Part shown: in pieces, positions 45,620 through 52,707 of the stretch
Position numbering within the stretch: position 1 is the first letter of the stretch
Layout: the number at the start of each line of letters is the position of its first letter
Origin: Desulfobulbaceae bacterium
Lineage (GTDB): Bacteria; Desulfobacterota; Desulfobulbia; Desulfobulbales; Desulfobulbaceae
Assembly: GCA_024763055.1 (NCBI GenBank)
Contig: JANTGH010000007.1
Location: forward strand, 1 to 52,707
DNA length: 52,707 nt
Direction: 5' to 3'
Program-made: the position numbers and the translations under genes
Notes under the pieces: generated by a model
What the model saw: only the letters and a program-made list of their open reading frames with translations
Database searches by the model: none
Told to the model about the DNA's origin: nothing

Positions 45620-48258
45620 ATTATCCTGTCTGGAACCTTGATTTTTTCGGCGGTGGCCTGCTGATCGCCTTAATCGCTGTTTTCCATGTTTACATTTCCC
45701 ATTTTGCCGTCGGCGGCGGACTCTTTCTCGTTCTCACCGAACTTAAAGGCTATCGTGAAGATAATCCGTCTATTCTTGATTATACGTGTAAGCACGCCAA
45801 ATTCTTCCTGTTAGTAACCATGGTGGCCGGCTCCATGACCGGGGTCGGTATCTGGTTCACAATTTCCCTGCTCAATCCCGGCGCAACCTCCATTCTCATT
45901 CATAATTATGTTTTTGGCTGGGCCACGGAATGGGTCTTTTTTCTGATAGAGATCATATCACTCTTCATTTACGCCTACACCTTTAACCGTCTTGATAAAA
46001 AGACCCATCTTCTCATGGGCTGGATTTATTTCGGCGCCGCCTGGATGTCGCTTTTTATCATCAACGGCATCATCGATTTCATGTTGACCCCGGGCAGCTG
46101 GCTGGAGAACCATAATTTTTGGTCCGGCTTCTTCAACCCCACCTTCTGGCCGGCGCTCTTTTTCCGCACATTTCTCGCCCTGATGATCGCCGGTCTGTTC
46201 GGTCTGATGACCGCCACCCGACTCAAGGATGAAGAACTGCGCCATAAAATGGTCCGCCACTCTGCCCTGTATCTCCTTGCTCCCTTTGCTCTTCTGCTCA
46301 GTTCCGCCTGGTGGTACAAGGCAGCCCTTCCACCCGAGCTGCAAACCATGATTTTTCAAACCATGCCGGAGATGAAACCCTTTATTACCGGGTTTATCTA
46401 CCTCTCGCCGATACTTATGGCCGGCGGTCTGCTGATGGCCATCCGTATCCCGCGATGCATGGGTTGCACCGTAGCTGTCATTCTGCTCATCATCGGTCAG
46501 TTCTACATTGGATGCTTTGAATTTATGCGCGAAGGAGGACGCAGACCCTATATCATCCGCGACCATATGTACTCAAACTCCATCCTGAAAAAAGACCTGG
46601 AAACGGTCCGGAAACAAGGCGTATTGCTATCGGCAAAATGGGCACAGGAAAAAAAGGTCACCAGAGACAACATGCTTGCATCGGGCAAAGAACTGTACAA
46701 TTTACTCTGTCTTTCCTGCCATTCCAGTGGCGGACCGTTAAATGACATCAAAAAAGCGACCCGGAATTTTACTCCCTGGGGTCTGGCCAACATGATCGGG
46801 GCCATTGACCGCTTTCACCCCTATATGCCCCCGTTTCCCGGCAATCGACTTGAAGCGAAAGCCCTGGCCGCCTATATCGCCACGGAACTCAACGGTCGCC
46901 GGGACGCCACCAAACCCGTGCCCATTACAGCAAAGGCAGAAATCGATATCCCGGCCTTTGACCCGGAGAAAGCCGGGTATGTCCTTTTGTCATGGACGGA
47001 TATGGGTATGCAGGCCATGACGGATACCTCAAATGAATGGATGATGCTGCCGCCCGGGGTCAACCTGCATGCGCTACTCATCAAACGGGGTGAATCGCCT
47101 GAAATTATGACCGATGGCATTCGCTTAAATTATGCCATTGACCCGGCGTTTGCCAATCCGGCTTCCAAAATTTCCTTCTGGGACAACAGCAAGCAGCTTT
47201 TCGGCAAAAACATCACTCAAAATACCGGGCTGTCAGGAAGTCCTCTCTCCGGCGCCATGCAGGCCGGTGAAACAGATTTCCATGCCGATCTACTGCCAAT
47301 TGTTCCTTATCCTGAAGGGGGAGGCTATATGCCCTATCCCTCTATGACCATCACCGCCACAGATACTGCAACAGGCAAAATCCTGGCCAAGACCAGGACC
47401 GTGGTCCCCACGGCCACGGAAATGGGTTGCAATACCTGTCACGGCGGCCTGTGGCGGGTTGACGGAAGGGCCGGCATCTCGACACGTACGGCCGGTAATA
47501 TCCTGAGCGTGCACGACCGTCTTTCGGGCACAACCCTTGCTCAACAGGCAGCATCCGGAAAACCCGTGCTCTGTCAGCAATGCCACAGTGACAGTCGGTT
47601 CGGGCAACAGGGAGACGGCAAACAGCTCAACATGTCCGCTTCCATTCACGGCCTTCATGCCAATTTCCTCTCTCCCCAGGGCGCCGACGCCTGCACGGCC
47701 TGCCATCCCGCCGGGGAACTCGGTGCCAGTCGCAGTTTTCGCGGTATCCATCATTCCCTTGAGCTGAAATGCACCAACTGTCACGGCTCCCTGGCCGACC
47801 ATGCCATCAGCCTGCTTAAGGCAGAACAGAAAGCGGGCAAAAAGCGGGCAGCCGTCCTCATGCGGCACCTGCTGCCGGAAATGGAGGCTACTGCTGCCGA
47901 TATCCTCCCCCGCAAGCCATGGATTAATGAACCGGACTGTTTAAACTGCCATGAGGATTTTGAACAGCCTGGGGATGACGTGACCTTTAACAAATGGACG
48001 ACAAACCAGGATGAACTGTTTCGCAGCCGTACCGATGAGGCCGGATTCCTGCCGTGCAGCGCCTGTCACAACAGCGCGCACGCCCTCTATCCCGCAGTCA
48101 ACCCTTATGGAAAAAACCTCGATAACCGACAACCTCTTCAATACCAGAAGACGCCCTTTCCTTTAGGATCTAACAAGAGCTGTTTTGTCTGTCATACTAT
48201 GGAAATGGAAGAAGAGATGCATCATCCCAACATGCTGCGCGAATTCCGCAACCAGTAA
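45616..48258 (+). CDS. CydA-like membrane domain fused to an octahaem c-type cytochrome
   Basis: The 880-residue fusion has about nine membrane helices in residues 10-305. His24 in AVFHVYISHFAVGGG matches the CydA haem-ligand helix, and EGGRRPYIIRDHMY (306-319) matches the GRQPW region. After it come eight CxxCH motifs, at about 365, 605, 653, 693, 719, 775, 814 and 856. The first belongs to a monohaem cytochrome-c domain (365-430); the other seven form a periplasmic multihaem tail. It probably links the quinone pool or periplasmic carriers to an acceptor (oxygen, or another cytochrome). Direction of electron flow is not readable. The CydA Q-loop is absent. Confidence 0.85.
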   Translation: MNYPVWNLDFFGGGLLIALIAVFHVYISHFAVGGGLFLVLTELKGYREDNPSILDYTCKHAKFFLLVTMVAGSMTGVGIWFTISLLNPGATSILIHNYVFGWATEWVFFLIEIISLFIYAYTFNRLDKKTHLLMGWIYFGAAWMSLFIINGIIDFMLTPGSWLENHNFWSGFFNPTFWPALFFRTFLALMIAGLFGLMTATRLKDEELRHKMVRHSALYLLAPFALLLSSAWWYKAALPPELQTMIFQTMPEMKPFITGFIYLSPILMAGGLLMAIRIPRCMGCTVAVILLIIGQFYIGCFEFMREGGRRPYIIRDHMYSNSILKKDLETVRKQGVLLSAKWAQEKKVTRDNMLASGKELYNLLCLSCHSSGGPLNDIKKATRNFTPWGLANMIGAIDRFHPYMPPFPGNRLEAKALAAYIATELNGRRDATKPVPITAKAEIDIPAFDPEKAGYVLLSWTDMGMQAMTDTSNEWMMLPPGVNLHALLIKRGESPEIMTDGIRLNYAIDPAFANPASKISFWDNSKQLFGKNITQNTGLSGSPLSGAMQAGETDFHADLLPIVPYPEGGGYMPYPSMTITATDTATGKILAKTRTVVPTATEMGCNTCHGGLWRVDGRAGISTRTAGNILSVHDRLSGTTLAQQAASGKPVLCQQCHSDSRFGQQGDGKQLNMSASIHGLHANFLSPQGADACTACHPAGELGASRSFRGIHHSLELKCTNCHGSLADHAISLLKAEQKAGKKRAAVLMRHLLPEMEATAADILPRKPWINEPDCLNCHEDFEQPGDDVTFNKWTTNQDELFRSRTDEAGFLPCSACHNSAHALYPAVNPYGKNLDNRQPLQYQKTPFPLGSNKSCFVCHTMEMEEEMHHPNMLREFRNQ

Positions 48259-48315
48259 CAAGTCCGTCGATCAGGGTCGTTACCGTCTCTCAGGTTACGA
48301 TCCTGATCCACTCCT

Positions 48316-48921
48316 ATGTTTACCCTGGCCCTTCTCTGGTTATGTTGGTGCGTTCTGCACAGCCTGCTCATTACCGGCAGGCTCAATGCCTGGATAAATA
48401 AAAAGGGTGGTTTGCTGCAGGGCTCATACCGAATAGGGTATATCCTCTTCTCCATCATTTCCCTGATTCCGGTCCTCTGGTATCAGTACGCTCTTCCCCA
48501 GAAACTGCTTTTTTCCTGGCAGGGATGGTGGCGTCTGCCGCAATTCTTGCTGCTGCTCTACGCCCTTGTCCTGTTCTGGTATGGGAAAAAGAACTATGAC
48601 ATGAATTATTTTTTAGGTCTTACCCAGTGGCGGCAGTACCGAAGGGGAAAGGCGCCCCGCCGGCTTCCCTTTCGCTGTTCCGGTGTCCTCCAATATGTCC
48701 GTCATCCATGGTACAGCGGTGGAATCGCCCTTCTTTGGGCCCTGGGCCCGATTACCGACGCGGGCCTTTTAGGAAAATTCATTCTCTCGATCTACCTGAT
48801 CATCGGCACTCTGCTCGAAGAGCATAAACTCAAACACGAACTGGGGGAGGAATACAGGCGCTACTGCCGACAGGTGCCCATGCTCATTCCCTGGAAGGGA
48901 AAGGTTGTTTTCAAAGGATGA
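48316..48921 (+). CDS. NnrU/ICMT-like membrane methyltransferase-fold protein
   Basis: The 201-residue membrane protein has about five helices. VLQYVRHPWYSG (about 125-136) and LLEEHKLKHELGEEYRRYC (about 171-189) are the cofactor-binding signature of the isoprenylcysteine methyltransferase / PEMT fold, which also includes NnrU and methanethiol methyltransferase. Substrate unknown. It follows the cytochrome gene by 57 bp and may share its transcript; the start lacks a good ribosome site. Confidence 0.8.
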   Translation: MFTLALLWLCWCVLHSLLITGRLNAWINKKGGLLQGSYRIGYILFSIISLIPVLWYQYALPQKLLFSWQGWWRLPQFLLLLYALVLFWYGKKNYDMNYFLGLTQWRQYRRGKAPRRLPFRCSGVLQYVRHPWYSGGIALLWALGPITDAGLLGKFILSIYLIIGTLLEEHKLKHELGEEYRRYCRQVPMLIPWKGKVVFKG

Positions 48922-48941
48922 ACTACAGGCAAGAACTCGGT

Positions 48942-49979
48942 TCAGGGATCGGATTGGGTGCGGTTGCGCCAGCAGGTCGGATCTGCGGCAAGATAATCCC
49001 CGGTGAGCTGGTAGGCGGCGCCCCTGCAGCCATAACATTCCGCAGCCTTTTCGCAGGCCCGGCACTCGCCCTTGATCATCTCACGATAATTTTTCAGGTT
49101 ATTGATTACCTCGCTGTTTTTTAATATATCAGCCAGCCGGTTGCGGCGGATAGTATCAAGCGGAATGGTCACCCCGACGCAGGGCATGACCTCCCCGGTC
49201 GCGGTCACGAGACAGGAAACCTGGTGCCGCATGCACTTGTTGCCGACAAGCGGCGGCTGCGGTTCCCAGTGACGGCCGAATTCGTCCCGGTCAATGGCGG
49301 CAAGCCGTTCAAAGAGCGCCTTCAGCACGCCTCCATCGACCATAAGCCAGGAATTTTCCAGGGCATTGGCCTGGGGGGTGATAACCTCAAAATAGGGTTC
49401 GATATTCTGCCGCCGCAGCCACTGCCACATGGCCGGCAATTCGTCGATATTCTGCCGACAGATCACCGTACTGATCGCTAAAAACAGCTCCCGGGATGGA
49501 TAGCCGGCCTCTTGAAGGGTTGCCAGCGCCCGGGTCATGATTTCGTAAGCGCCTTTTTTTCCGGCCAGTCGGTCTTGGATTTCTTTATTGCGCGAGTTCA
49601 GTTTCAACGCCACCCGGATCCGATACTTCGCCAGTAGGACGGCAAGTTGCCGGTCAATGCCGGTGCCGTTGGTGAACATCTCGATTTCCAGCCGTTCTTT
49701 ATCTATAAAGTCTAACATTTCTTCAAGATGCGGATAGATGGACGGTTCACCGCCCAGGATAATAATCTTCCGGGCTCCCAATTCTTTTGCCTGCAGGATG
49801 GTATCCTTGATTTCAGCTCTGGACAGCTCATCCGTGCAGCGGGTTTTTTCCTCAACGTAACAGTAGGAGCAGCGGAAATTGCAAATCCGGCTGAATTCGA
49901 TTTCCATTGACAGCAACCGGTCGGCGGCAACCGCCTGTTTAATTTCCTGCTCGGTAAATTCAAGATTGTACAACTGCAT
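48942..49979 (-). CDS. Radical SAM protein with SPASM-like C-terminus
   Basis: The 345-residue enzyme has the radical SAM cluster Cys33-x3-Cys37-x2-Cys40 (CNFRCSYC) and GGEPSIYPHLEEML for SAM binding. The C-terminal half has further cysteines (CMRHQVSC, MPCVG, CRACEKAAECYGCRG), typical of SPASM/twitch domains with auxiliary Fe-S clusters. Such proteins often modify peptides or act in cofactor and lipid pathways. It lies 4 bp from the B12-radical SAM gene, so co-transcribed. Substrate unknown. Confidence 0.9.
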   Translation of the reverse strand: MQLYNLEFTEQEIKQAVAADRLLSMEIEFSRICNFRCSYCYVEEKTRCTDELSRAEIKDTILQAKELGARKIIILGGEPSIYPHLEEMLDFIDKERLEIEMFTNGTGIDRQLAVLLAKYRIRVALKLNSRNKEIQDRLAGKKGAYEIMTRALATLQEAGYPSRELFLAISTVICRQNIDELPAMWQWLRRQNIEPYFEVITPQANALENSWLMVDGGVLKALFERLAAIDRDEFGRHWEPQPPLVGNKCMRHQVSCLVTATGEVMPCVGVTIPLDTIRRNRLADILKNSEVINNLKNYREMIKGECRACEKAAECYGCRGAAYQLTGDYLAADPTCWRNRTQSDP

Positions 49980-49983
49980 CGGC

Positions 49984-51474
49984 TCAGTATCCCTCTAAGT
50001 CCTTGAAGTGATTCATTCGTGTCCACCGATCCACTTCCCTCTGGTACCTGCCCCGCCAGCCATATTTTTTCATGATTCTTCGATAATGGAGCTTGAGCCA
50101 TGGTTTAAACAAAAAACGCCAGATCATGGTCCAGAGCCAGCCCTGTTTCCTGACCGACAGTGGAGGATTCCACCAGCCAAGCACCACCTGCCGCTGGTAC
50201 CAGAACTGGTACTGCAGCTCATCGGCATCAAGGTGCCTGGTCCGGACATTGGCCCATAGGCCATTATATTTTTTCAGATCATTCAGATTGGTGACCAACC
50301 CCTCGTCCTGGAGCTGTTGTCGCATCCCGGTTTTGGGATACGGGGTAAGGATCTGGCAGTACGCCGCATCAGCTCCGATGCTTTTAAAGAAAGCATAATT
50401 TTCCTGGATCGACTCCACATCATCTTCGGGAAAACCGAATATCAGGCCGCCGATCACCATCATCCCGTATTTATGACAGTTTTCTATGGCCTTTTTCGAG
50501 GCGGCCACAATATCACCCTTGCCGGCAACGCTCAGATTTTTCTTTGAGCCGTTTTCAATCCCTAAGAAAATCGACCGGAAGCCGGCCTTGCCCATTTTTT
50601 TCACCATTTCCTCATTGCCGGCCATTGAGATGCAGTCGGCCTGGACGGAGAGGATGAGCCCTTTATAGTTGCGGGCAATGATGGCATCGCAGAGTTCGAT
50701 GACTCTTTTGGGGTTGAGCACCATGTTGTCGTCGGCAATAAAGACCCATCTGGATTTGCAGTTATAGTAGATATCATCCAGGTCCGCCATAACCCGGCTG
50801 ATGGGATAGGTGCGAAAGGTTCGGCCATACATGTGCTTCATGGAGCAGAAATTACACGATCGGGTACAGCCGCGCGAAGTTTCCAGGACCTCGATCTTGG
50901 AATACATGATATGGTAGCCCCAGGTCAGACGCCGCTTGTCCCTGATCGGTCGTTTCAGGGTGGCAAGATCAAGGTTGCCGCTCCTCGGGTTATGGATGAA
51001 TTTTCCATCAACCTTATACGACAGGGATGGAATATCGGCAAAATCGTCCCGCCCTGCCAAGGCGTTAATTAAACGCCGGCAGGCTTCCTCGCCTTCTCCG
51101 CGAACCATGAAGTCGATCCAGCGGGATTCCCGGGCCGCACCAATCTCCTCATGCATGAGGGTTGCATGGTAACCACCGATGACGATCTTCACCTCGGGCC
51201 GCAGTTTTTTAAGAAGATGAGCGATTTTGACGCAGGTATCATACTGCCAGGCCATGGCGGAAAGACCGATCAGATCAGGTTGGATCTTTGTAAGCAACCG
51301 GGTGAGGTACTTTTTGATGGAACGGCGTTTTCTGACCAGATCAACGATATAAACATCATGCTCCGGATCGATATTACCGGCGATGGAGGCGATGCCGAGG
51401 GTGGGCAGGTGAAAGGCCGCCTCATGGATAATGACCGGAGCCACATCCGGCATGGATATCAGGATAACCTTCAT
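49984..51474 (-). CDS. B12-binding-domain radical SAM protein
   Basis: The 496-residue protein has an N-terminal Rossmann cobalamin-binding-like domain (about 1-150, with IVIGGYHATLMHEE) and a radical SAM domain with Cys203-x3-Cys207-x2-Cys210 (RGCTRSCNFC). No DxHxxG is visible, so B12 would bind base-off without His if at all. GLIFGFPEDD and RTRHLDADELQYQFWYQRQ near the end fit the family. Members methylate, cyclise or rearrange unreactive carbons, including in lipids. It shares a base with the acyltransferase stop. Confidence 0.9.
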   Translation of the reverse strand: MKVILISMPDVAPVIIHEAAFHLPTLGIASIAGNIDPEHDVYIVDLVRKRRSIKKYLTRLLTKIQPDLIGLSAMAWQYDTCVKIAHLLKKLRPEVKIVIGGYHATLMHEEIGAARESRWIDFMVRGEGEEACRRLINALAGRDDFADIPSLSYKVDGKFIHNPRSGNLDLATLKRPIRDKRRLTWGYHIMYSKIEVLETSRGCTRSCNFCSMKHMYGRTFRTYPISRVMADLDDIYYNCKSRWVFIADDNMVLNPKRVIELCDAIIARNYKGLILSVQADCISMAGNEEMVKKMGKAGFRSIFLGIENGSKKNLSVAGKGDIVAASKKAIENCHKYGMMVIGGLIFGFPEDDVESIQENYAFFKSIGADAAYCQILTPYPKTGMRQQLQDEGLVTNLNDLKKYNGLWANVRTRHLDADELQYQFWYQRQVVLGWWNPPLSVRKQGWLWTMIWRFLFKPWLKLHYRRIMKKYGWRGRYQREVDRWTRMNHFKDLEGY

Positions 51475-52298
51475 CAGTTTATTTTGCTGGTACTGGATTC
51501 CTGGTGCATACCATCTGTATTGTCCCGGTTTCCCGTTATCAGAGCCTCTCGTATCCTCTGTTCCAGATCACTGAGCGATTGATGCGAATCAAACGTTATA
51601 CGATCCATGCTCCGCAGGCTGATGGTGTTGGCCATGCGGGCATTAAAGAAAAATTTTCCCGGAGTAAAAAGCTTATCGGTCCCCTCAAGATGAAGGATAT
51701 GAATGGGCGCGTTACAGAGCCGGGCAATCTTGACGGCGCCTCTGCGCAGGGGGCCGATGCTGCCATCACGGCTGCGGCTGCCTTCGGGAAAGATAAAAAA
51801 AATACCGCCGTCGGCAAGATATTTTTTCATTCCCTCAACCTGTTCGATCATCATTTCCCTGTACCTGCCCTCACCGTCGGCCGGGAAATAACCGGCATTC
51901 CGCAGAACCCAGCCAAAAATCGGAACCTTGAAAAACTTTGTCTTGACCACTGTTTTCTGTTTGGGGAACAGGGCCAGCATCAGCAGGGGATCCAGGTAGG
52001 AGAGATGATTACAGACAACAACCGAAGATCGTATCTGTTTTACCTGATCATCAATCCGCCACTGGTGCCTGGGCGCGATTGCTTGCAGAAGCCGGAAAAA
52101 CCCCCGGTAATAAAGGTTATTGATCCGCTGGAAACGGGGCTCCCTGGAGCCCGGTAACAGCCAAACCCCGCCATAGATAAAGCAGAATGGAAAGACAAAG
52201 GCCAGGATAAAATAGCCCCAGCAGGCCAGTGTTACCGCCGCATCATAACACCAGGCAAAGGGTCGGGTCAAGATAGCCTCAGGTGATGTGACGGCCAT
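51474..52298 (-). CDS. Lysophospholipid acyltransferase (PlsC-like)
   Basis: The 274-residue protein has an N-terminal membrane helix (about 22-46). Acyltransferase motif I is NHLSYLD (His98, Asp103) and motif III is FPEGSRSRDG (about 172-181). PlsC-type enzymes move acyl groups from acyl-ACP or acyl-CoA to lysolipids. Its start lies inside the last 20 bp of the ketoacyl synthase gene and its stop overlaps the next start, so all four right-hand genes form one operon. Confidence 0.92.
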   Translation of the reverse strand: MAVTSPEAILTRPFAWCYDAAVTLACWGYFILAFVFPFCFIYGGVWLLPGSREPRFQRINNLYYRGFFRLLQAIAPRHQWRIDDQVKQIRSSVVVCNHLSYLDPLLMLALFPKQKTVVKTKFFKVPIFGWVLRNAGYFPADGEGRYREMMIEQVEGMKKYLADGGIFFIFPEGSRSRDGSIGPLRRGAVKIARLCNAPIHILHLEGTDKLFTPGKFFFNARMANTISLRSMDRITFDSHQSLSDLEQRIREALITGNRDNTDGMHQESSTSKIN

Positions 52299-52707
52299 TT
52301 TTTATCAGCAGGCAGGTGTTGACACCGCCAAAGGCAAAATTTTCGAGCGCAACAATGTTGATGGCTTGCTCGGTCAATTCCCGGACATGGTTCAGCATTG
52401 CACAGCGGGGATCAACATTTTCCAAATTAAGAGTCGGGGCAACAAATCCCTTTTCCATCATGTAGAGGAGCATGGTCAGCTCAATAACTCCGCAGGTGCC
52501 CATACAATGGCCCATGTAGCTCTTCAGGCCGGTAACAAGCGGACGACCGCCGTATACGGCATCAATGGCCTGGGCCTCGATCACGTCGCCCATCTTGGTG
52601 GCGGTGGCATGGGCGGAAATCAGGTCAACCGCATCCGGTGAGATCCCGGCATCATCCAGGGCCAGCCTGAGGGTAGCGGTTATGCCGTCTAAATTGGGCA
52701 GGATCAG
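52279..52707 (-). CDS. Beta-ketoacyl-ACP synthase (FabF-like), truncated by the window edge
   Basis: Only the C-terminal 142 residues are in the window; the frame is open to the last base. Catalytic His residues are in ISAHATATKMGD and SYMGHCMG, and NFAFGGVNTCLL is the conserved C-terminal glycine loop. The active-site Cys lies upstream, outside the window. HATAT in place of the common HGTST and the pairing with PlsC and two radical SAM genes suggest a specialised rather than primary fatty-acid synthase. Confidence 0.9.
   Translation of the reverse strand: MILPNLDGITATLRLALDDAGISPDAVDLISAHATATKMGDVIEAQAIDAVYGGRPLVTGLKSYMGHCMGTCGVIELTMLLYMMEKGFVAPTLNLENVDPRCAMLNHVRELTEQAINIVALENFAFGGVNTCLLIKNGRHIT

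Overview
The window reads as chromosomal DNA of a Gram-negative anaerobe, most likely Desulfobacterota (Desulfobulbales-like). This is an inference from a selenocysteine-containing SelD, an octahaem c-type cytochrome fused to a CydA-like membrane domain, a B12-riboswitch-controlled corrinoid/folate methyltransferase, several radical SAM enzymes and a fused IspDF. Coding density is high and I see no rRNA, prophage, transposase or CRISPR array.

Layout. 1-4663: a plus-strand run of a truncated LOG-family protein, two ABC-2 exporter permeases, a PiT phosphate transporter and its DUF47 partner, mostly with 4-nt overlaps. 4664-21783: an accessory envelope island. It holds a minus-strand STAND-ATPase/SARP-type regulator, a small exported protein with a twin-arginine-like signal, and a four-gene plus-strand run of large secreted beta-propeller proteins (FG-GAP x14; blade domain + RCC1 x7; blade domain alone; blade domain + RCC1 x5). 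A convergent secreted beta-helix protein follows. Related dispersed repeats flank the regulator and the small exported gene. 22032-28429: universal stress protein, yajC, tgt, SlyD-like isomerase, LysE exporter, sugar-kinase-like APH protein, MazG and DegP. 29123-35740: a small Cys-rich protein, TrmO, a hybrid histidine kinase, a cobalamin riboswitch with MeTr, and an M48-TPR protease. 35859-44497: tRNA-Met(CAU), Nif3, CdsZ-like zinc ribbon, RNase H, rnpB, ispDF, an M20 peptidase, selenoprotein selD, purF and ferredoxin. 44540-48921: a bd-oxidase-like two-subunit system with eight c haems, then an NnrU/ICMT-like protein. 48942-52707: two radical SAM enzymes, a PlsC acyltransferase and a truncated ketoacyl-ACP synthase, probably the end of a specialised lipid or polyketide-like cluster.

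Two signals in the envelope island stand out. First, the small exported gene and the first propeller gene share an upstream element, TGTACCT-N4-TGTACCC (heptamers at an 11-bp period), ending 10 bp before a -10-like hexamer. This is the geometry expected of a SARP-family operator, and the regulator next door has that kind of DNA-binding domain. Second, four consecutive, otherwise different secreted proteins end in the same short tag, F-[PS]-W-x-M-F-L-P-A-[IM], 5-6 residues before the C-terminus. The beta-helix protein carries FLPAI just after its signal peptide. Codons in the tag vary while the residues do not, which points to selection on the peptide and suggests an undescribed sorting, anchoring or processing tag.
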